The notes under the pieces: generated by a model | Seen by the model: the letters and a program-made list of their open reading frames with translations, nothing else | The model's database searches: none | Told to the model about the DNA's origin: nothing | DNA from: Vicinamibacteraceae bacterium | Lineage (GTDB): Bacteria; Acidobacteriota; Vicinamibacteria; Vicinamibacterales; JAFNAJ01 | Length of the DNA: 49,717 nucleotides | Direction: 5' to 3' | NCBI GenBank assembly: GCA_023384595.1 | Contig: JAHDVQ010000006.1 | Span: forward strand, 13,339 to 63,055 | Program-made: the position numbers and the translations under genes | Shown: one piece after another, positions 8,645-17,537 of the stretch | How positions within the stretch are numbered: position 1 is the stretch's first letter | Layout of the letters: each line of letters opens with the position of its first letter

Positions 8645-10683
8645 CGCGCCGCCTCGAGCCCGCGCGCCTGCTGCCGGGCGTGGCCGACGCCGACGCGGGT
8701 GCCCGCACGCAAACGCAGACGCCGGTCGAGGCCGGCGCCGGCACCCCCGTGCGCGGCCGCGCGCTCATCTTCTGGGACCCGGCCGCGCCGGGGCGGAAAC
8801 GCGACGCCATCGACACCGATCAGATCACGCCTGCCGAAGACTGTGTCTCGGAGAGCCTCGACACGCTGGACGAGCGGTGGAAGGCGGGGGCGTTCCGCCA
8901 CGTGATGCCCGACTTCCGCGCGCGGGTCCACGCGGGCGAGACGTTCCTCGTCGCCGGCGATCGGTTCGCCATCGGCTCGTCGCGCGAGATGAGTCCGGCG
9001 GGGCTCAAGGCCATCGCCGAGGAGGCCGGCCGCACGCTGGTCGTCGTCTGCGGCCACGGTCTGGGGGACATCTTCCGCCGCAATGCCCTCAACCTCGGTC
9101 TCGACGTTGTCCAGTCGCCCGAGGCGGTCGCCGACGCGCGGGACGGTGACTGGCTGGAGTTCGACCCGGCGACGCGGCGGCTGCGCAACGAGACGCAGGG
9201 CCGCGAGTACGAGCCCATGCCGCTCTCGCCGACCGAGGAGGGCATCAGGCGGGTGGGGGGGATCATCGCGCTCGGCCGGCGTGACTTCGGCGAGTCGATC
9301 CGGCGCGTCCCCGAGGTCGAGTGGCCCGACGCGGAGACGGCCCGCGCACTGACCTCGACCGAGCAGATTCTGTGGGCGCACCGCGTCGATCGTGACGCCG
9401 CCGTGACGCCAGGGGCGACCATCAGGGTCTTTGCGGATCTGCTCCCGGCCTCCGACGGTACGGCGCCCTTCGCGATTCACACCTTCGCGCAGATCACGGG
9501 TGGGAACACCATCTATCCGCGGCAGGCGGCCATCGCCAACGACCACTTCGTCTTCACCGGGCGGCCGGCCGACGACCGCCAGACGGCACTCGGTGCGGCG
9601 TTTGCCGCCCGATACGGCATCGCCCCTCCGCGCTATGCGGCGCCGGGCGACGGCATCTTTCACTTCTACTTTCCGGAGCAGGGTCTGATCCAGCCGGGGC
9701 AGGTCGTCCCCGGTGCCGATTCGCACTCGAGGGCCTACGGCGCCTACGGCGCACTGGGGTTCGGCGTGGGGTCGACGACGCTCGGATTCGGGTGGGCCCT
9801 CGGCTACGTCTACGTGACCGTGCCCCGGCAGCGCCGCGTGCGCTTCACCGGGAGGCTGCGTCCGTGGGTCGCGGGCAAGGACATCGTGCTCGAGGTGCTT
9901 CGCCGATGGGGCACCGCGCAAGCGCAGGGCATGTCGGTGGAGCTCGTCGACGAGGATCTGCAGCTGCCCATCGCCTATCGGAACACCATCGCGAACATGA
10001 TGGCCGAGGCCGAAGCCTTCAACGGCGTCTTCGCCCCCGACGCGCTCACGGCGGCCTGGTATGCCTCGCGTGGCATCGACCCGGGCCCCTGCGCGCGATT
10101 CGCGGCGGGTGACGACGCGCGCTACGCGATTGACGAGGTCGTCGATCTCGAGGCGATCGAGCCGCTCATCGCGAAGCCGTTCAGCCCGGGGAACGCGCAT
10201 CCAGCGGGCGACATCGCGCGGACCCGGCTCGCGTTCGACAAGGCGCTCATCGGCTCCTGCACCAACGGCAGCTACGCCGACCTGCTGCAGGCGGCGCTCG
10301 TCCTGCACGCGGGACGGCAGGCCGGCGCCGCGCGCGCCGTCACACCGCTACTGGTGTTCCCTGGCTCGGGTGGCGTCGCCCGCCAGATCGAGCAGCCCGA
10401 GCCGCGGCTGGGAGGGCTGTCGGTGGCCGGGGTCCTGCGCGAGGCCGGCGCCGAGATCCGGCCCTCGTGGTGCGGTCCGTGCTTCGGCCAGGGTCCCGAC
10501 GCGCTGCGGCCAGGCGAGCGTGCCATCACCACCTTCAACAGAAACTGGCAGAATCGCATGGGCGTTGGCGGCGAGGGTTACCTCGCCAGCCCCGCCATCG
10601 TGGCGGCGTCGGCGCTGCTGGGGTACATGGGCCCGCCCGAGGACCTGGGTCTCGAGTGGGATGCGGAGCGTTTCGGGGTATGA
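8641..10683 (+). CDS. Aconitase-family hydratase, swivel domain fused at N-terminus
   Basis: A 680-residue aconitase/isopropylmalate isomerase family enzyme. The small swivel (LeuD-like) domain comes first: DTDQITPAED near residue 58 and the substrate-binding loop GDRFAIGSSRE at 106-116. The large iron-sulfur (LeuC-like) part follows, with HTFAQITGGN near 280, PGADSHSRAYGAYG near 357, GSCTNGS with Cys540, and WCGPC with Cys611 and Cys614. These three cysteines should hold a 4Fe-4S cluster. Ordinary aconitase A has the swivel last; this order recalls aconitase B or a LeuD-LeuC fusion. The exact substrate (isopropylmalate, homoaconitate, methylcitrate or citrate) is not clear. The gene overlaps its neighbours at both ends by ATGA, and the first 35 residues are a poorly conserved extension. 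Confidence 0.85.
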   Translation: MTRRLEPARLLPGVADADAGARTQTQTPVEAGAGTPVRGRALIFWDPAAPGRKRDAIDTDQITPAEDCVSESLDTLDERWKAGAFRHVMPDFRARVHAGETFLVAGDRFAIGSSREMSPAGLKAIAEEAGRTLVVVCGHGLGDIFRRNALNLGLDVVQSPEAVADARDGDWLEFDPATRRLRNETQGREYEPMPLSPTEEGIRRVGGIIALGRRDFGESIRRVPEVEWPDAETARALTSTEQILWAHRVDRDAAVTPGATIRVFADLLPASDGTAPFAIHTFAQITGGNTIYPRQAAIANDHFVFTGRPADDRQTALGAAFAARYGIAPPRYAAPGDGIFHFYFPEQGLIQPGQVVPGADSHSRAYGAYGALGFGVGSTTLGFGWALGYVYVTVPRQRRVRFTGRLRPWVAGKDIVLEVLRRWGTAQAQGMSVELVDEDLQLPIAYRNTIANMMAEAEAFNGVFAPDALTAAWYASRGIDPGPCARFAAGDDARYAIDEVVDLEAIEPLIAKPFSPGNAHPAGDIARTRLAFDKALIGSCTNGSYADLLQAALVLHAGRQAGAARAVTPLLVFPGSGGVARQIEQPEPRLGGLSVAGVLREAGAEIRPSWCGPCFGQGPDALRPGERAITTFNRNWQNRMGVGGEGYLASPAIVAASALLGYMGPPEDLGLEWDAERFGV

Positions 10684-11285
10684 CGGCACCGTCCGGTCGG
10701 CTGAGCGCGGAACTGCAGCGCCACATCGTCGAGCGGATCGCCGAGGGGGATCCCTCGGGCGAGCACGATCTGGCCGCGATCTTCGAGCGCCGCATTCGTT
10801 TGATGCTGGCGGCGCGGCTGCGCGACCACGACGCGGCCCTCGAGGTGACGCAGGACACGCTGCTCGCCGTCATCACGGCCCTCCGCAAGGGCCAGCTTCG
10901 CAACGCCGAGAGTCTCGCCGCCTTCGTGCACGGCATCGCGCGGAACCTGGCCAACAACTTCCTCCGGACGCGCCAGGAGTCGCCGCGCTTCGTCGAGGTC
11001 ACACCCGAGCTGCCCCTGGCCGCGCCTGCCCACGACTTCGAGGGGCAGGAACGCCTCGCGCTGGTCAGGAAGGCGATGGGCCGGCTGGACCCGACAGACC
11101 GCACCATCCTCCTCCGGACATTGCTGGAAGGACTGAAACCGGGGGAAATTGCTCGCGATCTGGGCGTCAGTTCAGAGGTCGTGCGGACCAGGAAGTCGCG
11201 GGCGCTCAAGAAGGTCATCGAGCACGTCGAGCGGTTGTCACAAATTGGCATCGTCCGCCACTCTGTTGTGGAGGAGGAAGGATGA
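10680..11285 (+). CDS. ECF-type sigma-70 family RNA polymerase sigma factor
   Basis: A 201-residue sigma factor of extracytoplasmic-function type. Region 2, which binds core polymerase and the -10 element, spans about residues 25-100 and includes ALEVTQDTLLAV and AFVHGIARNLANNFLRT. Region 4, which reads the -35 element, spans about 130-185 and includes LDPTDRTILLRT and the helix-turn-helix GEIARDLGVSSEVVRTRKSR. It starts inside the stop of the aconitase-family gene and ends inside the start of an anti-sigma gene (ATGA both times). The pairing with a downstream zinc-finger membrane protein fits a sigma/anti-sigma pair. Its regulon is unknown. Confidence 0.88.
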   Translation: MTAPSGRLSAELQRHIVERIAEGDPSGEHDLAAIFERRIRLMLAARLRDHDAALEVTQDTLLAVITALRKGQLRNAESLAAFVHGIARNLANNFLRTRQESPRFVEVTPELPLAAPAHDFEGQERLALVRKAMGRLDPTDRTILLRTLLEGLKPGEIARDLGVSSEVVRTRKSRALKKVIEHVERLSQIGIVRHSVVEEEG

Positions 11286-12175
11286 CCTGCCAGCGTTCCC
11301 GCAAAACCGAGCAGTTCGAGGACTACCTGCTCGGGCGGATGCCCGAAGAAGAGCAGGCTGCGTTCGAGCTGCACTACTTCGCATGCGACGAGTGCCTCGC
11401 CCTCCTCGAGACGATGCGGGCTGTCCAGGCCGAACTGGCGAGCGGTCTCGCGCCTGCCGCCACGGTGCCGTCAAGTCAGGTGCGGCCGTCGAGCTGGCGC
11501 GTCAGGCCGCTGGCGATCGCGGCCGGCATCGGGGCCATCGTCGTGGCGGGCGGGCTCTTCCTGTGGGAGGGCGGACGACGATCCGATCAGCTTCCGGCCG
11601 GCGGTTCGCCTCCGCTGGTCGCCGACGCGGGAGACGAGGCCGCTCCGACCATGGTGCCGCCCGGTGACGCGTCCGGAGAAACGCCGGCCGCCGGCGAGAA
11701 GCCGGAGGCGGACGAGGCCCCACGGGTGGCGCCGCGCCGCCGTTCGCTGGCGCAGCTGGCCCAGTTCACGCCGCCGCCCTACCTGGCGCTGACGCTGCGC
11801 GGCGGAGAGGCGGCCTCGGTCGACGATGCCTTCACGGCCGGGATGCAGCGCTACATGGGGCGCGATTATGCTGGCGCGCGCGAGGCCCTCACGCGGGCGG
11901 TGGCGGCCGATCCAGGGCGCCCCGCGGCGCAGTTCTACCTGGGCATCTGTCAGCTCCACGCCGGCGAGGCCGAGGCGGCCGCGGCGAGCTTTGCCCGCAC
12001 GGTCTCGCTCGGAGACTCGATCTACTACGAGGACGCCCACTTCTTCCTGGCCAAGGCGCGCCTTGCGCAGGGCCGTGTGGCCGATGCGCGCGCGGCGCTC
12101 CAGACGGTGGCGACGCTGGCGGGCGACCGGGAGGCCGACGCGCGCGCGCTGCTGCGTGAGCTGGCGGGTCGCTGA
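11282..12175 (+). CDS. Zinc-finger anti-sigma-like membrane protein with C-terminal TPR region
   Basis: A 297-residue protein in three parts. Residues 1-50 resemble a ZAS anti-sigma domain with the zinc motif HYFACDEC (His31, Cys35, Cys38). Residues 76-95 form one membrane helix. The part outside the cytoplasm has a Pro/Glu/Ala-rich linker (about 100-155) and then TPR-like helical repeats (about 185-295, for example YMGRDYAGAREALTRAVAAD and AAQFYLGICQLHAGEAEAA). The zinc domain would hold the sigma factor encoded just upstream at the membrane, and the TPR region could sense a periplasmic partner. The ATG overlaps the sigma factor stop. The sigma-binding role is inferred from family and position. 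Confidence 0.82.
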   Translation: MTCQRSRKTEQFEDYLLGRMPEEEQAAFELHYFACDECLALLETMRAVQAELASGLAPAATVPSSQVRPSSWRVRPLAIAAGIGAIVVAGGLFLWEGGRRSDQLPAGGSPPLVADAGDEAAPTMVPPGDASGETPAAGEKPEADEAPRVAPRRRSLAQLAQFTPPPYLALTLRGGEAASVDDAFTAGMQRYMGRDYAGAREALTRAVAADPGRPAAQFYLGICQLHAGEAEAAAASFARTVSLGDSIYYEDAHFFLAKARLAQGRVADARAALQTVATLAGDREADARALLRELAGR

Positions 12176-12208
12176 CGCGGCCTTCGCGTCCGGGGCGGGC
12201 CGCCTGTC

Positions 12209-14293
12209 TCAGCGTGCGCGGCTCGCTCGCAATTCCTCGATCGTGTTCGGATAGCTGCCCGTCGTGGCTCTCAACATCCAGAAGAAGATGGCCGTGTTCT
12301 CGTGCGCGCCCGTGAACTGGAGCGCACCAGGCCCCGACGCCGAGAGCACGACGTCGGTCGCGGTGTGGCCCGACGTGTTCAGCGCGAGCGATGACGTATC
12401 GCCGCACTGTTCCTGCGGCGCGCAGGCGTACTCGCCGTTCTCGATGACGCCCTCCACGAGGAATCCTGGAATGGCCTCGCCGCTGACCGACTTGTTGTCG
12501 GCCTGGGGCAGTCCGCTGTCGCGCTGCGGGTTGGCCACGGCGATGGGCCGGCTCACGTCGTTCTCGACCTTGCGCGTGATCGCCGTCGCCGAGCGGTAGT
12601 AGCGGTTCGAGAGCCAGTTCTCGTAGCGATCGGGGGCGGCCGCCCAGCCGAGCAGCAGCTTCCGCGACGGATCGGGGTTCACCGGATATCCATCGGGGCC
12701 GATCTCGTAGTTGGTGGTGAAATCGAGGCGCTGCTCCGGCTCGAAGCGGAAGACCGCGGCGTAGTCCCTGACCGCGCGCCCGAGCGACTGCGGCGCGTAG
12801 CGCTCGTTGCCGACGCCGATGAGCGCCAGCCCTCCGCACTCGTGATCGGCCGTCACGATGACGAGCGTGTCGTTGGTGGCATCGGCGTCGCTGTTGGTTC
12901 GGGCGGCGAAGGCGAGGGCCACCTCCACGGCGCCATCCAGTTCGAGCGTGTCCCAGATGGCGCGCTCGGCGTCGGCGTTGTGGGCGGCCTTGTCGATCGA
13001 GGCGGCCTCGACCATCAGGTAGAACCCCGCAGGCGAGTGCGCCTCGAGGGTGCGCAAGGCGGCGGCGGCCATGTCGCGAAGCATCGGGGCATCGCGCCTC
13101 GCGGCATTGGCCTCGCGCGCGAGTTCGTCGCTGTAGCGGCCGGCGCCCACCTTGTCGAAGGCCACGGGCATGGTCCCGGGCGAGAACAGGCCCAGCAGTC
13201 GGCGTGGCGGCGCACCGGCCGAGAGCGCCGCGAGTGCCGGGGCCGTGTCCACGCGCGTAAAGCCAGCCGCGGTGAACTCCGCGCCAAGGTCGCGGCCGTC
13301 GGTCCGGGCCCCGCGGCTGCCGTCGGCCACGAAGTGGCTGCTCCCGCCTCCCATCAAAACCGTCACGCCGTTCCGATCACGCTCGTCGAAGAAGCGCGCC
13401 GCGATGCCATCGGACGCCAACCGGTCGGACGTATGCACGGCGTTCGCGCCCGGCGTCGCATCGGTCACGTCGCCCGTCGTGACGATGCCCACGTTGAAGC
13501 CCCGCCCCCGCAGGCGCCGCAGGAACTCGCCGAGGTACTCCACCTTCGGGTTGTCGAACGGATCGTCGAGGGTGTTGTCCGGGAAGACGCCCTCCTGGTT
13601 GTTGTTGCTCTTGGCGCCCGTGACGTAGCTCGACATGCCCGGGGCCGAGTCGGTGATGACCGCGTTGAGCGCCGACGTGCTCACGGTGCCGCTCACCTCG
13701 AGGGTGTCCATGGCCAGGGGACGGCGGGCCTTGCCGTTCACGAGGCCGCGCCCGACGATGCGGGCGGCCGTGCGGTGGGCGATGCCCATGCCATCGCCGA
13801 CCAGGAAGATGATGTTGCGCGCTCTTGCGCGCCCCCGGCGCGGCGCGTCCCAGGCCACGACCTGGAGCGTCACGCGGGCCGTGGCGCCGTCGGCCGTGCG
13901 GACCTCCACGATCCGGTCGCCGGGCGTGTCGAACGCGAGATCGCGGACGAGGAAGTTGCTGGTGTGCGGCGGCGCCTGCCCGGCGCGGTGGGAGATGGGC
14001 AGGTTCGTCGCGGCGGCTCCCGTACCGCCGTAGCCGCGTTCGCCGTTGCTCCCGGCATCGAGCGTGTTGCGATCGGTGATGTCCACTCCGTCGAGCATCA
14101 CCCGCAGCCCCGCGGGCGCGGCGCTGCCGGCGGGCGCCGAGGCTTCGACGCGCAGGTCGAATCGCTGTCCGACGGCGACAGTCGTGCCCTCGGGGGGCAT
14201 CACGCGCAGGCTCGTCGCGGCTGCGGCCGGTACCGGCGCCGCGGCGACCACGATGAGAGCGATCGAAGCCAGGAACGGGCTGCGGGTGTACAT
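12209..14293 (-). CDS. Alkaline phosphatase (PhoA superfamily), secreted
   Basis: A 694-residue periplasmic phosphomonoesterase. A signal peptide spans about residues 1-26 (VVAAAPVPAAAA). Residues 27-150 form an added beta-rich domain, followed by the catalytic domain: metal-binding Asp167 in FLVGDGMG, nucleophile Ser216 in TDSAPG, VTTGDVTDATPGA near 272-284, EAASIDKAAH near 429-438, and His484 in VTADHECGG. It is longer than E. coli PhoA (about 470) because of the N-terminal domain and loops. The start at 14293 has GGGGGA upstream at about eight bases; an earlier ATG lacks a signal peptide. It is the last gene of a minus-strand series and probably frees phosphate from organic esters. Confidence 0.9.
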   Translation of the reverse strand: MYTRSPFLASIALIVVAAAPVPAAAATSLRVMPPEGTTVAVGQRFDLRVEASAPAGSAAPAGLRVMLDGVDITDRNTLDAGSNGERGYGGTGAAATNLPISHRAGQAPPHTSNFLVRDLAFDTPGDRIVEVRTADGATARVTLQVVAWDAPRRGRARARNIIFLVGDGMGIAHRTAARIVGRGLVNGKARRPLAMDTLEVSGTVSTSALNAVITDSAPGMSSYVTGAKSNNNQEGVFPDNTLDDPFDNPKVEYLGEFLRRLRGRGFNVGIVTTGDVTDATPGANAVHTSDRLASDGIAARFFDERDRNGVTVLMGGGSSHFVADGSRGARTDGRDLGAEFTAAGFTRVDTAPALAALSAGAPPRRLLGLFSPGTMPVAFDKVGAGRYSDELAREANAARRDAPMLRDMAAAALRTLEAHSPAGFYLMVEAASIDKAAHNADAERAIWDTLELDGAVEVALAFAARTNSDADATNDTLVIVTADHECGGLALIGVGNERYAPQSLGRAVRDYAAVFRFEPEQRLDFTTNYEIGPDGYPVNPDPSRKLLLGWAAAPDRYENWLSNRYYRSATAITRKVENDVSRPIAVANPQRDSGLPQADNKSVSGEAIPGFLVEGVIENGEYACAPQEQCGDTSSLALNTSGHTATDVVLSASGPGALQFTGAHENTAIFFWMLRATTGSYPNTIEELRASRAR

Positions 14294-14330
14294 GTCCCAT
14301 TGTCCCCCAGGGGCACGGCGGGGGACCAGC

Positions 14331-14353
14331 ACGGCCCGGAGGCCGGCGGCCGT
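14331..14353 (-). terminator. Weak hairpin after the SpoIIE-phosphatase gene
   Basis: Inverted repeat ACGGCC (14331-14336) and GGCCGT (14348-14353) with a GC-rich interior sits in the 91-base gap between the SpoIIE-type phosphatase stop and the alkaline phosphatase start. It could end the longer transcript. No T-run is seen and the call rests on position. Confidence 0.3.
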
Positions 14354-14384
14354 ACTCCCGCGCGCCGACCGGGATCGCCCAGGG

Positions 14385-17063
14385 TCAGCGGCGTCGCAGC
14401 ACGAGCACCGTGGCGTCGTCCTGGGCGGGCTCGTCGCCCAGCCAGCGGTCGACGAGCGCGAAGATCCCGGCCACCACGGCGCCGAGATCGCTGCCGCGGC
14501 TCGCGCCCGCCAGGTGCTCCTCGAGGCGCGCCTCGCCCAGTTCCTCGTATCGCACGTTCATCGCCTCGGTGATGCCGTCGCTGAAGACGACGAGCAGGTC
14601 GCCCGGATCGAGCGACAGCCGGCGGGCGTCGTACGGGCGTTGCGCCATCAGGCCCAGAGCCATGCCCGTGGGGGGCAGGCGCTCGACGCGGCCCGTGGCG
14701 CGCCGCACCAGCATCGGCGGGTTGTGCCCGGCGTTGACGTACTCCAGGGTGCAGGTCTCGTCGTCGAAGACGCCATAGAACAGGGTGGCGAACTTGCTCG
14801 ACGCCGTTGACGCCACGAGCTGGTCGTTGAGCGCGCTGGCGAAACCCGCGGGGTCGTCCACCATCAGCGGGGCCCGGCTGCGGAGCATGGCCTGGAGGCT
14901 GGCCATCAGCAGGGCCGCCGACATCCCCTTGCCCGAGATGTCGCCGAGTGCGAAGCCGACCTTGCCCGGTGCGAGGGCGAGGAAGTCGAAGTAGTCGCCG
15001 CCCACGCCCCGCGCCATGCGACAGGCGCCTTCGTACTCGAGGTGTGTCAGCGGCGGGCGGGTCTGCGGGTAGAGTCCCTCCTGCACCTGCCTGGCGAACT
15101 CGAGCTCACGGCGTAGCGCTTCCTGGTCGGCGACGCTGGCGACGAGATTCGCATAGTCGAGCGCCGTGGCCATCTGCTTCGCCACCGCGGCCAGCAGCTG
15201 TCTGTCCTCGCGCGTGAAGGCCTCCTCCGAGAGCTTGTCACCCACGAGAATCCACCCCATGAGGCCGCGGCCGGTGGAGAGCGGCACCACGAGTGCCGGA
15301 TCGAACGCCTCGAGCACGGCGTGGTCGTGGCGCTCGGCTTCGGAGGTGGGCGCCGCGAGCGGCCGCAGCCACGACCTCGGATCCGTCCAGTCCACGGCCA
15401 GGACGTCCTGGCCCTGCGCGCTCCGCCGCTCGACCTCCGTGGCCAGCGGACCATCGGCCGGCACCATCACGACGCAGGCACGCTCCCGCACGGTCCGCGC
15501 CACCGAGTCCGTTTCGAGGTGCGCGCGGCAGCGCAGCGGCCCGGCGGTCCCGGCTGGTGCCGCGGCCTCGCCCTGGTCGACATCGCCCAGGAAGACGGCG
15601 GCGCGCACCGGGTGAAGCGCCCTGATGATGATCCGCAGGGCGTCGCGAATGAGGGCGTCGGTATCGGCGGCGTGCGCACGCGAGAGCCCGGCGAACTCGG
15701 CGAGAACCTCGCTCGTGACGTACGGCTCGCGGAAGAACCGCCGATCGATCCAGGGCTGCAGCCGCTTGTTCAGGTGCCGCGAGGCGTAGAGCAGCAGGCC
15801 TGCCCCCACGGCCACCACGAGGATGAGCGCGCGCTGATCGCCGGGCGGCACGAACCGGCGCACCAGCGGTCCGACGATGAAGAAGAGCCCGAGCAGGATG
15901 AGCAGCGTCTCGAGCAGGAGGAATCCCTTGGAGACGAGCGCGTAGCGCACGCCCCGCCGCACGATGAGTTGGACGCCCAGCACGCGGTGGCGCACGACCG
16001 CGTAGATGAACGACAGCGGGAAGAAGGGCAGTCCGACCAACAGGACGATGACGAGCCAGACCGGCGGGCTGGAGTCGGCGCCCGCGGACGTCCACAGTAC
16101 GAGCACGAGCAGCGGCACGAGGCCGACGAGGGCCCCGGCCAGCAACACGCGCATCCGCCGTCGGTCGCTGCGCGTCTCGGCCCGCACCGTGTGCCAGATG
16201 AGGGACACGAACCCGACGACCATCATCACGACGAGCGACCAGCCCACGAAGGGGTCGATCGATGGGGCGAGCCACTGCAGGGTTTCGACCCACGAGGGCG
16301 GCGCGAACTCGGCCACGACGAGCGAGACGACGGCGACGGCCACGGCCGCGAGCGTCACCGCGCGGCCGAGCGGCTTCACCCAGGGGACGAGCCGATCGAG
16401 GCCGGCGCTGGTCGGAAAGACCAGGAAGAAGTGCATGAAGGCATACACGCCGACAATGGTCACCAGCGTGTGCACGGCCTGGGACGCGAGGCGCAGCCAT
16501 TGGGGGAACCGCGAGAAGTCGGCCCCCGAGACCGCGGAGAACCCCAGGAACAGCAGACCGCCGTAGAACGAACGCTCGTCGTCGGGCCGCAACACTCCGA
16601 TGAGCAGCGCCGTCGACACGGCCAGCAGCGGCAGGAACCCCGCGGCGACCACGTGCGTCGCGATGGCCGCCTTCGAGGGAAGGCGCGGTTCGACGTGCAG
16701 GCGCACGAGGTCCGGCACGCCTTCGCGGCGGACCTCGATCGCCCACGAGCGGGTCCGGTCGACGCCGCGCAGCGCGGCGGCGAGGGATTCGAGGCTGCGC
16801 ACAGGCTCGGCACGCCCATCGCCCACCCTGACACCGACGATGACGTCGTCGCGCCGCAGCCCGGCCTTCCAGAGGGGCAGTTCGTCGCCCAGGGCGTCGG
16901 CGCGCTGGATCTGCACGACGCGCAGGCCTTCGACGGCCGGCGCCAGGGCGACGGCAGCAAACGACACGCCTCGCGGCGCGACGAGCGCGTGGTACAGGTC
17001 GTAGCCGCGATAGCCGAGCACGCAGAGCCCGAGGACGATGAGCAGCCAGAGACGGCGGGTCAT
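14385..17063 (-). CDS. Membrane PDZ-GAF-SpoIIE (RsbU-like) serine phosphatase
   Basis: An 892-residue membrane-bound signalling phosphatase. Order: one membrane helix (5-25), a PDZ-like domain (about 45-125, with ELPLWKAGLRRDDVIVGV), seven or eight membrane helices (135-430), a GAF-like domain (about 455-640), then a PP2C/SpoIIE catalytic domain (655-892). The catalytic domain carries the metal-binding aspartates Asp690 in GGDYFDF, Asp708 in GDISGKGMSAA, Asp829 in FSDGITEA and Asp882/883 in QDDATVL, so it looks active. RsbU-type enzymes dephosphorylate an anti-sigma antagonist; no such partner is encoded nearby. No ribosome binding site is visible, but TAGAAT lies at 17074-17079 just before the start. 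It follows YIP1-like and DUF2752 genes on the same strand. Confidence 0.9.
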   Translation of the reverse strand: MTRRLWLLIVLGLCVLGYRGYDLYHALVAPRGVSFAAVALAPAVEGLRVVQIQRADALGDELPLWKAGLRRDDVIVGVRVGDGRAEPVRSLESLAAALRGVDRTRSWAIEVRREGVPDLVRLHVEPRLPSKAAIATHVVAAGFLPLLAVSTALLIGVLRPDDERSFYGGLLFLGFSAVSGADFSRFPQWLRLASQAVHTLVTIVGVYAFMHFFLVFPTSAGLDRLVPWVKPLGRAVTLAAVAVAVVSLVVAEFAPPSWVETLQWLAPSIDPFVGWSLVVMMVVGFVSLIWHTVRAETRSDRRRMRVLLAGALVGLVPLLVLVLWTSAGADSSPPVWLVIVLLVGLPFFPLSFIYAVVRHRVLGVQLIVRRGVRYALVSKGFLLLETLLILLGLFFIVGPLVRRFVPPGDQRALILVVAVGAGLLLYASRHLNKRLQPWIDRRFFREPYVTSEVLAEFAGLSRAHAADTDALIRDALRIIIRALHPVRAAVFLGDVDQGEAAAPAGTAGPLRCRAHLETDSVARTVRERACVVMVPADGPLATEVERRSAQGQDVLAVDWTDPRSWLRPLAAPTSEAERHDHAVLEAFDPALVVPLSTGRGLMGWILVGDKLSEEAFTREDRQLLAAVAKQMATALDYANLVASVADQEALRRELEFARQVQEGLYPQTRPPLTHLEYEGACRMARGVGGDYFDFLALAPGKVGFALGDISGKGMSAALLMASLQAMLRSRAPLMVDDPAGFASALNDQLVASTASSKFATLFYGVFDDETCTLEYVNAGHNPPMLVRRATGRVERLPPTGMALGLMAQRPYDARRLSLDPGDLLVVFSDGITEAMNVRYEELGEARLEEHLAGASRGSDLGAVVAGIFALVDRWLGDEPAQDDATVLVLRRR

Positions 17064-17108
17064 GCCGTCGTGAATTCTATGCCGTCGAGGCGGGAGCCGC
17101 AGCCCGCG

Positions 17109-17528
17109 TCAGCGGCCGGCGGCGACGAGATACGCCCAGGTGCCCAGCGTGGCGAGCCCGATCGTCCAGCGTGCGGGAAGGAGGAGCCCTTGACCCGAGG
17201 CGATTCGGAGGCGGGGGAGGTCGCAGGCGAGCGTGACCGCCGCGTACATGGCAAAGGCGACGTAGGCGAGAGCGGCGACCACGGCGGCCGGATTCCAACC
17301 GAGGGCCGCTGCGAGATCGCCGCGCAGCAGCGCGAACAGCGCCCGTGTCGTGCCGCACGTCGGACAGGGCCACCCCGTAACCTCCTTCAGCGGACACACG
17401 AGGTGCGGCCACTCGAAGAGGCCCCAGGCCGCGCCGGCGGCGAGCGCGGCGGCCGCGAGGCCGACCGACAGCCAGAGGACCTCGTGATCGGTCTCCTGTG
17501 CTGTCAGCCGGCGTCGCTCGAGGCGCAT
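17109..17528 (-). CDS. DUF2752 domain-containing membrane protein
   Basis: A 139-residue membrane protein with three likely helices, around residues 17-40, 78-102 and 118-136. Between the first two lies the diagnostic DUF2752 block: HLVCPLKEVTGWPCPTCGTT near residues 46-65, where CP...TG.PCPTCG.TR holds three cysteines. The family is small and its function is unknown. It lies 9 bases after the YIP1-family gene and 45 bases before the SpoIIE phosphatase, all on one strand. DUF2752 genes are often found next to YIP1-like or CD225-like membrane genes, which fits here. The cysteine cluster suggests metal binding or redox chemistry, but nothing in the sequence proves that. Confidence 0.88.
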   Translation of the reverse strand: MRLERRRLTAQETDHEVLWLSVGLAAAALAAGAAWGLFEWPHLVCPLKEVTGWPCPTCGTTRALFALLRGDLAAALGWNPAAVVAALAYVAFAMYAAVTLACDLPRLRIASGQGLLLPARWTIGLATLGTWAYLVAAGR

Positions 17529-17537
17529 CGGGGGTGT

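Noticed and set aside
12177-12203. Hairpin GCGGCC/GGCCGC between the anti-sigma and alkaline phosphatase ends
   Set aside because: Only six base pairs with a 15-base loop in very GC-rich DNA, so it may be chance; not strong enough to call a terminator.
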